A stretch of DNA of 64,000 bases from Molanna angustata (GCA_963576475.1 OY754969.1:28495388-28559387), one strand, 5' to 3'. Shown: positions 10,380 through 22,233, counted from the stretch's first letter. The notes: generated by a model from the letters alone, not told the origin. Program-made: numbers and translations.

Positions 10380-10920
10380 TTGCTCTATGAAACAGTCAAA
10401 ATTAATATTATTGCTGTATGAAACAGTCACAATTAATATGGGTCTAGATGGGTCGATGGCAGAGCGGTTAGCGCGCTGGGCTAGTAATCCAGTAGTCGCG
10501 AGTTCGAATCCTGCCTCGACCGATTTCGTTTACCTATAGCACAAGCATTTATGCTTATTTTAGGGAACGTAGGAAGATGTATATGTACTTGTTTAACAAG
10601 GATTTTAAATTTTTTATTAAAAAAAAATACTATTGCTCTATGAAACAAAGCTGTTTTCAATCCTAAAATCAGTTACAATCAATAGTATTGCTCTATGAAA
10701 CAGTCACAATTAATATTATTGCTCTATGAAACAGTCACAATTAATATTATTGCTCTATGAATCAGTCACAATTAATAGTGCCTATTGCTCTATGAATCAG
10801 TCACAATTAATAGTGCCTATTGCTCTATGAAACAGTCACAATCTTGGAATAGTATTAATCTATAAAACAGTCACAATTATTAATAGTACCTATTGCTCTA
10901 TGAAACAGTCACAATTAATC
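10380..10920. repeat. GCTCTATGAAACAGTCAC tandem array split by a SINE
   Basis: Diverged tandem units of roughly 30-38 bp, each with ATTGCTCTATGAAACAGTCA and CAATTAATA. The array is interrupted at 10440-10630 by SINE-alpha and resumes after it. Confidence 0.88.
10447..10620 (+). mobile_element. SINE-alpha, full-length-looking copy
   Basis: Starts GGGTCGATGGCAGAGCGG (A box), followed by GAGTTCGAATCC (B box), CTCGACCGATTTCGTTTACC, TTAGGGAACGTAGGAAGATG, CTTGTTTAACAAGGATTTT and an A-rich tail. It inserted inside a tandem array. Confidence 0.9.
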
Positions 10921-12098
10921 CCTTGAGGTGAGTTTTCACGAAAACGGCGCTATATAAATTATCCAACCATATATATATATAATCATTCCTTTGTTTTAGT
11001 TTTAAAGTTATGACTATTTTCCATTTACTTATTTTTTATAGATATAAGTATAAATTTTATATTTTGAGAAAACTTGAGAATTCGAACACACGCCCACTGC
11101 AATAGTCAATACCAAATTATAGTTTTCACATATTATTGAAGGGAATATAAATTTATTCTTTGTGTTTCAGGAATCTCATATAGTTCCAGCAATAAGGTTC
11201 ACCATCTATTCAGAATATTACCTTTTTAGGTTAGACGAGGCTGGTTTTCAAGAATACACGCATGTGTCGTGCCTCCTTTTACAAGACATTGCACACCCGC
11301 ACTTCTATCAGAAAATCATCGCTTAGCAATCTAATCATTCCTGAGAGGTTCGTTGGTAACAACTGCCAGGAAGACATAACCTCCCTCTCGACATAACACA
11401 CTTATTGTTTATAACTGTTTGATTGTTTATCGCGCCCGGTTGTTTGAATGTCCTGGCGTGGAGCTCGATTTACTCCGCTTCGAGATTGTTTATATAACAA
11501 TGGTATTGTTTGTACGGGCATTGAGTTTCTGGAGTGTGCGTCGTGTGGAACGCGTCTGGTGACCTCACCAAGGTCGTATCCATCCACTCTTCCTCTTCAC
11601 ACCTTACCTACCTTCAGTAGAGTACCTAGTACCTATCTACCTTCCTTCACTTCAACTGCCACAATCAGATTATAAACATGCGATACTAAATTTACATGTG
11701 TAACTTTATACCTAATGCACACAATGCATTTTTATTGCAGCTGCTTTTGTACACGCAACTTTCTTCATTTTGCTGATTTCATAATATATTATGTCTTGGT
11801 GTTTGTTTTATGCTTTTCAAAACGTTCGAAAATCCACTAGGTACATTTAAAGCATTTTCAAGTTATTTATGGAATTTCCAAATTTTAAGCATTTTTCATA
11901 AAGCAATACTCAAAATTCGTTTTATGTATGTTATCCATTCTACAGTACCTAATGTTTTTAGAGATTTCATTTATAAGAAAATCTTTTTTCTTCCATTCGT
12001 TGACAGACATAATCTCAATACTAAGTAGAGTTACTTGTTATGTTGATTTAAGATAGATGAAATTTGTTAAATATTATACCTACATATTCTAGAATATT
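10921..12098. other. No gene recognised; GC-richer patch at 11430-11600
   Basis: Mostly AT-rich. At 11430-11600 the sequence is CpG-containing (CGCGCCCGG, GGCGTGGAGCTCG, GTCGTGTGGAACGCGTC) and open for 75 codons on the plus strand (11448-11675). I do not recognise the product. It could be a fragment of an older element or an unknown exon; the evidence for coding is weak. Confidence 0.35.
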
Positions 12099-12314
12099 TT
12101 CTAAACTAAGCAAAAGTACCTACTCATTTTTCTAAACTAAGCAAAAGTACTACTCAATTTTCTAAACTAAGTAAAAGTACCTACTCAATTTTCTAAACTA
12201 AGCAAAAGTACCTATTCATTTTTCTAAACTAAGCAAAAGTACTTACGCAATTTTCTAAACTAAGCAAAAGTACCTACTCAATTTTCTAAACTAAGCAAAA
12301 GTACCTACTCAATT
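12099..12314. repeat. 31-bp tandem repeat, 7 copies
   Basis: Units built on TTTTCTAAACTAAGCAAAAG and TACCTACTCAA, with small differences between copies (ACCTACT, ACTTACG, ACTACT). No gene overlaps it. Confidence 0.95.
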
Positions 12315-12504
12315 GATTAGGTACCTAATCAAGATGTATTTTCTATTTTCATGAAATCCTAAGCAGTGGTAACATTTTGTGATATTGTTGGTCAGGGTGA
12401 ATATGTCCATATCCGTGGCAGCTTCAAAGTCGCATCATCGGCGGCAGAACTAACTGAAAACAGATTATGAGGGCATTATAATGTTAAATCTAGTGACTGA
12501 AAAC

Positions 12505-13200
12505 ATGATATATTTAAACCGCCTATGGTGCAATTGTAATTGACGTATGCCAGCGTAGTATGGACGTGGTGGCTAAAGACACACGATGTAGAATAAATGC
12601 TGTGGAAATGAGATCACTAAGAGCAGTGTGTACCTAATATAACGATATAATATGACAATATACATAAGGAGAGAATGTAAGATACAGAAGAATATTATCA
12701 GTAAAATGAATGTGAATAAGTTGATATGGTTTAGACATACTGAAAGAATGAATGATGAACGACTGACCAAAAAAAATACACATGGGCGTAAGAGATGGAG
12801 TGAATAGTAGAGACCACCTCAGAAAGGGATGGCATGACCATGTGAATGATTTTTGAAAAAAGGAAATATAAGAAGCTTGAGAAATCGACAACCATGTATG
12901 AGACGATGCATGGATGTAAAGGAAGCTAGGGATGTGTGCAAAAATAGAGGAGTATGGCTCTCGGTTCTCTCTGCGTACCCTGTAAGGGATATGGCGTGAT
13001 GGTATGTATGTATTATTACGTGTTAGTAAGGGTAACAATCGCGTGAGTTAAAAATGGTTTATAATATATGTGACTTAAATTATCGGAAACCCAAAAATTG
13101 TTGATTTTTTCCCTTTTTTAGAATAAACCAGACTTGAAACGGAAAAACTTTATCAGTCATTCACTTTGATTTTATGCACTCTTTAAGCTCACTAAAGATT
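12505..13200. repeat. Dispersed repeat V, copy 1, split by RTE-A
   Basis: The pieces 12505-12540 (AAACCGCCTA...) and 13016-13200 (TACGTGTTAGTAAGGGTAAC, ATCGGAAACCCAAAAATTGT, GGTCATTCACTTTGATTTTA-like) match 45365-45560, where they are adjacent. The RTE-A tail at 12541-13012 lies between them. No coding sequence. Confidence 0.75.
12541..13012 (+). mobile_element. RTE-A LINE tail inserted in repeat V
   Basis: Shows INAVEMRSLRAVC, then a GHTERMNDERLTKKNTHG-like block, GWHDHVNDF, CMRRCMDVKEARDVCKNRG and SVLSAYP in several frames. It ends GGCGTGATGGTATGTATG. Frameshifts are visible, so this is a dead 3' fragment. Confidence 0.85.
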
Positions 13201-13995
13201 TATTTCTTTAGGTACGAAATATTATTATAGTTATGAAGTACCTACCTAATTTAAAAAAAATATGTACAAAAATGATATTTTTTATATATTGTTATATGAA
13301 TTAATTGTGACGAACATTCACTAGAGAAATGTTAGAAATACTAATGGTATTTTTGAGAAACACTGTTTTTTATTAGTTATACATAATATAAACATATGTA
13401 GATAAATAATTCAAAAAATGAAATGATTACAGTTTTTTTTCAAATAAGTACTGTCCCAATAAAGCTTAAAAACTTGTGTTTGGGACAGGAGTAAATTAAA
13501 TACATTTTACATATTACATACATTTTACTTAGACATATTATGTACGTACATACCGAGAGTTATTTAATAAATTGTGCATTAAATTTAACTTACCTACAGC
13601 TAATACAGATGATTAAAGTTATTTTTTTATTGTTTGTGATATAGATCATTAATTAAAATTTATCTAAAAATAAAAAAAAAAATATTGTCATTTGAAAAAT
13701 TTGATTTTCTTTTTGAAGTTATAAATTTTTTGTGTCGTTTTAATAATGGCAGATAGGTATTTTATTAAAATATTGTATACCCATGGGTATACCATACCTG
13801 CAGGTATTTATAGTGATGTTAGGCGTACGTCTTGTTACTTTTTGGTATCATCATATTTCCTATGAGATGCCGTCTCTGTGTACCTACTCACTAGATTTTC
13901 AGCCCGTTTTCCGAAGGTATCTTTATGTATTTGTTGTAAAGCAACATTTTTATATAAGTTGTCTTTTTAATAATTGCTTTGTAGTAAAATGTTCT
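13201..13995. other. No gene seen
   Basis: AT-rich with many homopolymer runs. An open frame at 13783-14049 overlaps the LINE tail that follows; its first part resembles nothing known. Confidence 0.4.
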
Positions 13996-14235
13996 CAATA
14001 TGATGGTTATGGACACATTATGAGACTGCCACACAACAATATTATGTAATGTGATAAAAAGAACGATGAAAATAGAGGTGGGACCTAAAAGACCAGGAAG
14101 ACCATTGACCATTTGTATGTCCACAATAACCAGAGATCTCAAGGAGGTAAGACTTCATTCGGAGGACAGAAGGACTTGGAGGATGAGAACTAAGATAACC
14201 GACCCTATTTAAATGAGACAATGGGGAGTAAAAAA
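13996..14235 (+). mobile_element. RTE-type LINE tail (family C)
   Basis: In shifting frames the plus strand reads YDGYGHIMRLPHNNIM, then VGPKRPGRP, a TRDLKEVRLHSEDRRTWRMR block and TDPI. This is the order typical of RTE C-termini (WxGHVxR, RPGRP, DL..., DRxxWR, ADPI). It is truncated and frameshifted. Confidence 0.75.
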
Positions 14236-15339
14236 TAATATATTATGTGCATTATACACACACCTAAATTAGTTAAAATCTTTATTATTCGTATGATTTA
14301 TAATCCATTCTGATTTTTTTAATCAACACATTACAAAAGTATCAAGATTGTCTTGACTAAAGATATTTTAAAATAACAATGACAAAATATTATACTTAGA
14401 TACCGTAGTGTAAGAGTATATAATGTGTACACTGTACACTCGTAATACAATCGTATATTTGTAGTTCCAGTGTTTGTTTAATATTAAGAGAGCACCCTAA
14501 GCTGCAATGACAATCGGTATTTTGAAACGTTTAAATATAAAATGACACTTTTGCTAAACCCTGTTTTAATTTAAGAATTGAATTAGTAGAATAAAAAAAT
14601 CATAGTTTTTGAGCACCTTTTCAATTTTTGCAAACTTTAATTTTACTTCACGTGTGTGTCTGTATCGGAATTTTGCAATTGATTTTTCACTGACTTCTGT
14701 ATTTGATTTTTTATTTGCTCTGTGTCAATTTTAACTGCGTTTGAAATTATTTGTAAGACATTGGTAGTATGATTATAAACAATCTACGGAATGACGTGAA
14801 ATATTTTTTTATTCTTCATTTCAACGTGAAGAAAAATTTTAATAGTGTGTCCTTAATTTTTTATTTTGTTTTATTTACTTATCATTTTTTTTTATATGTT
14901 TATTAAAATCATATCCTCTTTACATACATACTCTTGTACATTACTAAGGCTGGGTTGTTTTAACAAAAGTATAGGTAGGTACTTCACATACTATAATTTC
15001 ATAAAATAGTTCAAAATTTTGATGTTCAACGGCATAAATTTGATGTTCAACGGCATAAATTTGATGTTCAACGGCATAAATTTGACGTTCATTTTGATGT
15101 TCATGATCGATTTAAACTTAACGGATTTGTTCATAAAATATTGGGTTTATCGGTCTGTAGATGAATATTTTTTATTTGTACAAATAATTGTATATGTTTT
15201 GGTATAAATATCAAGTTGGCGATATTTAACAGTGCAGATAACAAATATAAACTTAAAATGTAACTCGCTCTCGCGAGTCTCTAAAATTAAAGGTGTATAT
15301 TGTTAAATCCGTCGTTTTGATTTTTTTTAAATTATTCAA
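14236..15339. other. No gene seen
   Basis: AT-rich sequence without a recognisable protein. It contains the small tandem repeat described at 15017. Confidence 0.4.
15017..15087. repeat. 21-bp tandem repeat, 3+ copies
   Basis: Three near-perfect copies of TTTGATGTTCAACGGCATAA plus a shortened fourth (TTTGACGTTCATTTTGATGT). Confidence 0.9.
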
Positions 15340-15660
15340 TGAAGTACGGATTGATCAATTGCTCGAGAGCAGATTGAGATGGTATGGACACGTCATAAGG
15401 CGACCAAATTTGGACAATATGATACATTAAGGACAATATGATACCCAGAGCGATGGACATCCAAGTGCAGGCCAGAAGACCAGGCAGACCGATGACAACG
15501 TGGCACTCCATCATCTAAAGAGAGTTGCGGGAGGTAGACTTGCGCGAAGGAGACGTTCAGGAGCGAAAGACTTGGCGAATGAGGAGGGCCGACCCAACAT
15601 AATGGGAATAAATGGCCAGGATGAAGAAGAAGATTCAATGAAGAAAGGAAATGGAATGAT
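15340..15660 (+). mobile_element. RTE-type LINE tail (family D)
   Basis: Reads SRLRWYGHVIRRPN, PSAGQKTRQTD (a diverged RPGRP site), RRSGAKDLANEEGRPN and IMGINGQDEEED. The last is the usual end of RTE polyproteins followed by (GAWGA)n. An internal duplication of GGACAATATGATAC sits at 15411-15440. The hAT-type element at 15677 inserted just downstream. Confidence 0.78.
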
Positions 15661-15676
15661 AAATGTGTATCGTAAG

Positions 15677-16577
15677 CAGTGGCGACTGGTCGATGGTATT
15701 TTTGATCATTTTTGGTAGTGCAATTTTTTCTTGAATTAATAATAAATTAATAGGCATTTAAATCATTAATACAATATAGGATATTTAAACAAATGTATTA
15801 AAGTAACAGTATTTGTTTTCAAATCATTTTTTAATTCAAAATAAAAACCGCGCCCGATATTGACGATTGGTAAAAATCAAGTTCAAACAAGGATAATTAT
15901 GTATACATTTGAATTAGTGCTCTTTTATAAGCAATATTGTTATTTTACAATATTGTTTTACTGATTTATCAACAGATGTCGTGAAGGCAAATGTATGGGA
16001 GTATTATTCATACAATTTTCATCTCAATCAAGTATTAATATATACTAAGTAATTAGGTCTATAGTTGTGTGTCAATATGTGACACTCGTATTTTAGGCGC
16101 GGAATCGGCTGTGTGTCATGTATACGTGATACTCATCTCTTTCAATACGAATGGCTAATGAATTAGAGAGCGAGATAGAGGTATACATACTAATTACATC
16201 TAAGATATGATAAACTCAGTGCAGCGCACGAGCCTGCCTTATGAGTTCAGTACAAGTATCGCTATTTCATCTGCCAGGGGACTATCTCTTTCTCTTCATA
16301 CATACGCTGTATTAAAAAGAAATCAATTTTGGTGCGATATGTATATTGCACGCCATACATTACATAAATGATAATATTTGTATTGCGGTAGATTTCATTA
16401 TATGATGTCGATTGTGAGGGTATATTATATAATAATCAATTGGTTTAGAAAAATAACAGTAATAAATTAAAGCGTAATGATATATTAAAAACATATTTTA
16501 ATATTAATTTTTAGAATATACCATTTAAAAATTGGTAGTGCAATTGATCCAACGCACTTCATATAGAGTCGCCGCTG
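15677..16577. mobile_element. Non-autonomous hAT-type element 1
   Basis: Ends are CAGTGGCGACT (left) and AGTCGCCGCTG (right), a short inverted repeat starting with the CAG typical of hAT elements. The flanking 8-bp duplication is ATCGTAAG (15669-15676) against ATCCTAAG (16578-16585), 7 of 8 identical. Both ends also carry GGTAGTGCAATT about 40 bp inside. No transposase frame is present in the 901 bp. Confidence 0.78.
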
Positions 16578-16585
16578 ATCCTAAG

Positions 16586-17219
16586 TATCTTTATTTGTTG
16601 TACGAATCCTCTGGCCCACAAGATTTAATTACTTTTTCCTTCTTGTGCGGTGCGCTCTGAAAAATTGTTATGTTACTTTAGGACAAATCAATATAAGGAT
16701 TATTATTGTTGAATCGATTTTGAGCCTAAACGTACATAATTTGTAACTCTAAACTAGGTTCCTCCTTTTATAACGTAAATGTTCGCGGTTTACTTATTTA
16801 GACGCATAAGTACCTAATATTATACATTACGTAGTAACATACATAATATATTAGTTTATGTCTTTTAAAGATAACAAACGTGGTGATATGATATCGTGCA
16901 CCGCTGAACAAATAAACGAGTGATTTTCTCAGAAAGTGTTAAATTTGTCACCGAACTGTCTGCCGCATCTAAAATCTTGCTACATCTTAAACCAACAGTG
17001 AATTTCATACACAATGATACAATACTAATTGCCTACATATGAAATGTATTTCTTTTTTGAAAAAATATCTGCGTAAATATTTCGTTTTTTTCAATTTGAT
17101 TAAATAAAATAAAAACAAATTAGTACCTACTCATTCGGAGCTCGTATCCTTGAGTAGAGCATGCGCAGTACTAAACCGAAATCCACCATTGTTTTTGATA
17201 ACAGCAACAGTAATCATAC
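16586..17219. other. No gene seen
   Basis: AT-rich spacer between the two hAT-type elements. Nothing recognised. Confidence 0.4.
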
Positions 17220-17789
17220 AGTTATATCAGAGATTATCAAACTTATTTCTTTTACCGCCCCCTTTGAAAATCAATTATTTTTCAGCGCCCCCAATTTTTT
17301 ATACACTCCTAAAACTTAAAAACCACAATTTCATTACTTTAATTAATTTAGTTATAGTGCGCTAAGTTAGTCGGTTCTGGTGTTTAAACTTACATTCTAA
17401 ACTAGAATTTTTTACGAGTGAGAACAATTAAAACGCTACTTTATAATATTAAGAATTTAATATTTTAATCAAATTAAAAGAAACAATATAGGTTGGTAAT
17501 CAATTTTAGTTTGAAAACTAATCTAGTGAGATGGATGAATTTGATGATTTTTAACAAGTTTATTGATATCAGGTTCGATTTTACTCAAAAACATCAGTAG
17601 GTATCTAACAGGATAGAAATATAAACTAGTTATTCGATACTAGCTTTTATGTCCCGCCGTTGGCCAAGAATGTAAAATTGTGAAAGAAAAAGCAATCGTT
17701 TTTATAATATTGTCACCCAATTATTTTGCAATATCAGACTATGAAAAGTGGTTTGAAATTTGATTGAGTTTAAGTATTGTAAAATGTTC

Positions 17790-18420
17790 AAGTGATGGCC
17801 ACAACCCATTCTTTTTTATATATTGCTATAAAGTGTGAATGAAGTATAATATTTATACAATTTCTGCTCGCATGGACTATGCGTAATGGTTTTAAATATG
17901 ACTGTTTATCAACGTTGTAAAGAGATTGGTTTGGCCACAACCCCCATTTTTAAATATTATCATCGAAAACAAATTGTAATGTGTACCTATTGAAAATTTA
18001 GTAATTTTGGATGTTGGGATGTGGTTAAAATTTGATTAAACAAACGTAGGTACTGAAAAGATCTAGTATTGGTCACATCCCATTCGTTTTTATATTTTTT
18101 CATCAAGTGTGCATTATATTTTTGCTCAATTTGACTGAAAGTCTTCATTAACGAAGAAGAAGAAGACTTGAACTATAGTAAATAGTTTTTAATTTGAATA
18201 TAAATGTTGTGAAGAGTTCAGTAATGGCCACAACCCCCATTCTTTAAATATTAGGTGTTGAAAATTATTCAAAATAGGATGATATAAATGGTTTAAATTT
18301 AATTAAACAAAAGTATTGAAAAGATTCTAGTGCAGGTTATATCGTCACATCCCATATCCCATTCATTTCATATGTATTTTCATCAAGTGTGCATATCGTT
18401 AATAATATTTCTGCACAATA
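17790..18420. repeat. Degenerate ~140-bp tandem units
   Basis: Repeated blocks of GGCCACAACCCATTC or GGTCACATCCCATTC followed by TTTTTATA and CATCAAGTGTGCAT, at about 17800, 17930, 18068, 18220 and 18350. The GGCCACAACCCA motif also occurs at the ends of repeats X and Y. Confidence 0.65.
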
Positions 18421-18439
18421 GACTATTAGACTTAAAACT

Positions 18440-18955
18440 AACCCAAAAGACTAAATAAAAAAGAGAAAAATAAGTATAAGACTATAAGAAATAGTTTGTA
18501 TAAAAAACTATTCCAATTGTCTACATAAAATAAGTAAAAATACATATACCTAATAGAAGAATTAGACTATTGGAAATAGATTGTATAAAAGCTCACCCAA
18601 AGGTCTACAAAAAAGAAGAAGAAGAATATTTAGACTATTGGAAATAGTTTGTATAAATACTGACCAAAAGGTAAATAGTTTGTATAAATACTGACTATTG
18701 GAAATAGTTTGTATAAATACTACATAAAAGAAAATGAATAAGACTATTGGAAATAGTTTGTATTAAAACTCTCCCAAAAGTCTACGTACTTAAATGAAGA
18801 AGAATAATAATTAGACTAAAGGAAATAATTTTTATAAAAAAATGACCCAAATGTATACATAAAAGAAGAAGAAGATGAATTAGACAATAGGAAATAGTTT
18901 GTATAAAAACTGCCCTAAAGGTCTACATAAAATTAAGAAGAAAAAGAATTAGACT
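18440..18955. repeat. Tandem array, GGAAATAGTTTGTATAAA units
   Basis: At least seven units of roughly 60-90 bp with AGACTATTGGAAATAGTTTG, TATAAAAACT and CATAAAAGAAGAAGAAG. It lies inside hAT-type element 2. Confidence 0.8.
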
Positions 18956-18957
18956 CC

Positions 18958-19125
18958 AGGACCCGCCGCTTCAGGCCCTTCAGTACCTCCCGTCCCTTTA
19001 ATCCCTCATTACGTCCCTTCCCATCAGGCCCTTCAGTACCTTCCGTCCCTTCAGGCAGTTTTATACCTCCCGTCCCTTCAGGCCCTTTAGTGCCTCCCTT
19101 CCCTTCATTACATCCCGTCCCATCA
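18958..19125. repeat. 18-bp minisatellite, CCCTTCAGTACCTCCCGT type
   Basis: About nine diverged copies of an 18-bp unit built on CCCGTCCCTTCAG with TACCTC or GCCC variants. It is the same family as 27246-27462 (minus strand), 59470-61055 and 62995-63722, and is followed by the same companion repeat (19130-19830). Confidence 0.88.
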
Positions 19126-19129
19126 GTCG

Positions 19130-19830
19130 GTTAAGAAAAGTTTAAATCCAGAAACCATCCTGGAAGAACCGCGAAGAGATGAAAGAACCTTCTTTTCCCA
19201 GGATGCTCTACTTAATAGGTAAAATGACTAAATACACGAAGAAGAAGAAAAAAGTTTAAACCCAGATACCTGCGAAGAGATGGAAGGACAGTTGGACCTT
19301 CTTCTCCCAGGATTCTCCAACTTCATAGGTAAAATGACCAAAAATACACGATGAAGAAGAAGAAGAAGAAATAAGTTTAAATCCAGATAGCTGCGAAGAG
19401 ATGGAAGGAAAATTGGACATTCTTCTCCCAGGTTAGTCCACCTTCAAAGGTAAAATGACCAAATAGACGATGAAGAAGAAGAAGAAAAAAGTTTAAATCC
19501 AGAAACCTGCGAAGAGATGGGAGGAAAATTGGACCTTCATCTCCCAGGATAGTTCATCTTCATAGGTAAGATGACCAAGTACACGTTGAAGAAAAAGAAG
19601 AAAAAAGTTTATATGCAGAACCCGTCCTGGAAGACCTGTGAAGAGATGGAGGGACAGTCGGACCTTCTTTTCCCAGGATACTCCCCCTTCATAGGTAAAA
19701 CGACCAAATACACGAAGAAGAAGAAGAATAAGAAAAAAGTTTAAATCCAAAAACCATCCTGGGCATACGCTCGACAATTCACCAAAGTTTCATTATAATC
19801 GGACAAACGGTTGATAAATAAATAAATAAA
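19130..19830. repeat. ~116-130-bp tandem units ending in (GAA)n
   Basis: Five to six units, each with AAAAGTTTAAATCCAGA, GCGAAGAGATGGAAGGA, CTTCTCCCAGGATA, CTTCATAGGTAAAATGACC and a (GAA)n run. The last unit ends in GCATACGCTCGACAATTCAC and TTTCATTATAATCGGA, as in repeat W at 61050-64000. The open frame at 19493-19777 (minus) is a by-product of the repeats. Confidence 0.85.
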
Positions 19831-20325
19831 ATAATTTTCCTATAGGAAATCAGTATAGGTATATTATTGTTGATTTGTAAGTAAATAGTATTAGGTAGGT
19901 ACCTACCTACAACAACCTTCTAAATAAATTCGATTCCTAACAAATTTTATTTGAATATCACATTCTTTCTGTAGCCATGGAAACGATTCGAACACGTAAG
20001 TAATATCGAATGGTTCGGATACATTTTTTGAATATGTAGGTACCTACATTGGTTTGTTCGATGCCATAAAAATGAAAATTGTCAGAAAAATCAAATATTA
20101 TTTACAAATTATGCAATTTTATTATGCCTATATCTTTACTAATAAATAACACATTTTTACAATATATGTCTTAAAACTTGCCGTAATGTCTTGTGTTTCA
20201 TTTTATTATTTCATAATTACATTTATTTCAAAGGTTTATTATTTTCAAGAACATATTCATTCGGTGGGAAAATGAAATATTGTATGAAAAGATATTAAAA
20301 TGGCGGCGTTTATGTACAAAAGGCT

Positions 20326-20700
20326 TACTTTAAAAATAAGTTAAACATTATAATTATACCAAATATTCACCATGTTTTTCACTTAAACGCTAAGTTATAC
20401 TTCAAAATATATTTTTTTTGTGTAAATACCTACTTCTAACTTTTAAACTAACAGATATTTGCGTGCAAAATGTACACTTTTTTGACAGATATGACTTGGA
20501 AAATTTTGTATGAAAAAAATAATTATTTAAATATTTTTAAAATTCAGCATTTTTATCGCATTCTTTTTAGCGTGACACTGCATCAGGTATACTGGTACAT
20601 GTTCGCACTTAAATTAGATTTTTAGATGCTCTTGGTTTTTCAGAAGGCGTGAGACAAACACACACACACAGACACTAACATTTTGATTGCTTTATTACTT
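20326..20700 (+). repeat. Dispersed repeat U, copy 1
   Basis: An inverted match to 47925-48190. Shared strings include CACCATGTTTTTCACT, a TATACTTCAAAATA-like block, ATATTTGCGTGCAAAA, GTACACTTTTT and a GTGAGACAAACACACA region. It lies inside hAT-type element 2. Family not recognised. Confidence 0.65.
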
Positions 20701-20874
20701 TAGATTGAGTAGTAGGTAGGTTTTGATTTTCGTGAAATTTAAAAAATAAAGTAAGTGAAATTACAAATTAACTATCGCCCCCCATTTTTTTCTGGGCCCC
20801 TTAACGCCCCCCTCTAGGTCTCCAACGCCCATAAGGGGGCGTTATCGCCCACTTTGAGAAAGACTGAGTTATAT

Positions 20875-21550
20875 GAATGCTTGCTTGCCTGCCATTAGCT
20901 GGTTTAGCAAACATAAAATAACCACGTACCATCACGGCATATCCCAAAATGTGTGGTAATCAGTGACAGGTATGCGAATGTGCTCTGCCTTATAAAATGA
21001 AGCATAACACATGCGTGTATACCCACACATGAGCATCGCATCTGATTTGCTTGTTGTATTTTCGATTATCAAGCTCTTACGGTACTCCAAAAAATGATAA
21101 TAGATTTTTTTTTATCAAAATCGGTCCAGTCGTTTAGGAGTTCAGTGATATACACATGTACAAAATAAATATACCTACGGATATTGATGAAACTCCTGTT
21201 TTGCATTTTATTGTGTATCTCGAAAGTTGAAATGTTTGCTAAAAATCAGGCATTCTTGTGACTTGTTTAATAAAGGACTGAAAACAGCTTTGTTTCGTAG
21301 AGCAGCACATGACTAAATTATCAGCGCTCTTGGAAAGATCTTATATAAAATACCCTATTATAATTATTATGTTTTTTATATTTTTAATTTCCAATGTAAC
21401 ATAGATGTAAGTTCTAGATCTAAACCATCCAGGGACCCACACAAATACACACAAAAAAATCATCAAAATAGGTCCAACCATTTAGGAGTTCAGTGACATA
21501 CACACGCACAGAAAAATTATATATACCTATTTAAAGGAAATTAGGAAATG
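20875..21550. repeat. Two copies of a GTTTAGGAGTTCAGTGA repeat; no gene
   Basis: TTTATCAAAATCGGTCCAGTCGTTTAGGAGTTCAGTGATATACACA-like sequence appears near 21110 and again near 21460 with ATCAAAATAGGTCCAACCAT. This is a widely dispersed lepidopteran repeat 3' end. No coding sequence. Confidence 0.6.
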
Positions 21551-21554
21551 TTAA

Positions 21555-22229
21555 GGGGGGGACTGCTGCCAACGTACCTATTTTTCAATTTGATATACCA
21601 TCGTTATTTCTTATCAAATCGTTTTGAAAAAATAATTTAGATAGTTTGGATATTAATAAACAAAAATGTACCTTAATTTTTTAATAATGCTCTGTATAAA
21701 TTCTTGTAGAAAAATAATGGCATACCCCGATTTTCAACGTTTATCATATATTTTTGATAATCTATAAGGCGTAGAGTAATATATATATTTTTAAATTAAA
21801 GAAGACAAAAATATCTAGAAAAATATGATGTGACGTTGCATTAATGCTTCAGGTTTAGTAAATAAACCTAAAAAAACATTTATTTTCCATTCAGCGCCAT
21901 TGCGTAATAAAAGTTTTTTTGGTTTATTTACTTAACCTGATGCGTTAATGCAACGTCATATCATATTTTTCCAGGTATTTTGTTCTTCTTTAATTTATAA
22001 AAAAAATATTGCTCTATATTTAGAAATTTAAGATAAATGTCTAAAATCGGGGTATGCTTATTATTTTCCTACAAGAATATATACAGAACATAATCAAAAA
22101 GTTAAGGTATATTTCTCTTTATTAATATCCAAACTAACTAGGTTATTTTTTTCAAAATGATTCGTTTAGTAATAATGATGGTAGGTATATCAAATTGAAA
22201 AAATAGGTACGTTGGCAGCAGTCACCCTC
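21555..22229. mobile_element. Fold-back (long inverted repeat) element flanked by TTAA
   Basis: A 675-bp near-palindrome with arms of roughly 300 bp. Matching blocks include GACTGCTGCCAACGTACCTA facing TAGGTACGTTGGCAGCAGTC, and GACGTTGCATTAATGC facing GCGTTAATGCAACGTC. TTAA occurs at 21551-21554 and 22230-22233. A TTAA duplication would suggest piggyBac mobilisation, but the terminal GGGGGGGACTG is not a typical piggyBac end, so the class is open. No coding capacity. Confidence 0.85.
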
Positions 22230-22233
22230 TTAA

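Larger units (their letters stand above)
17228..20866. mobile_element. hAT-type element 2, 3.6 kb, filled with repeats
   Basis: The left end reads CAGAGATTATCAAACTTATT then ACCGCCCCC. The right end is GGGGGCGTTATCGCCCACTT then TGAGAAAGACTG. Together they give the CAG...TCAAA...CGCCCCC inverted repeats common among non-autonomous hATs. The flanking 8-bp duplication is perfect: AGTTATAT at 17220-17227 and 20867-20874. No transposase is present. The interior holds degenerate tandem repeats, an 18-bp minisatellite and repeat U, so most of its length may be later expansion or nested insertion. Confidence 0.85.

Noticed and set aside
13783..14049. An 88-residue host protein
   Set aside because: Its end is the YDGYGHIMR block of an RTE tail and the remainder looks like chance.
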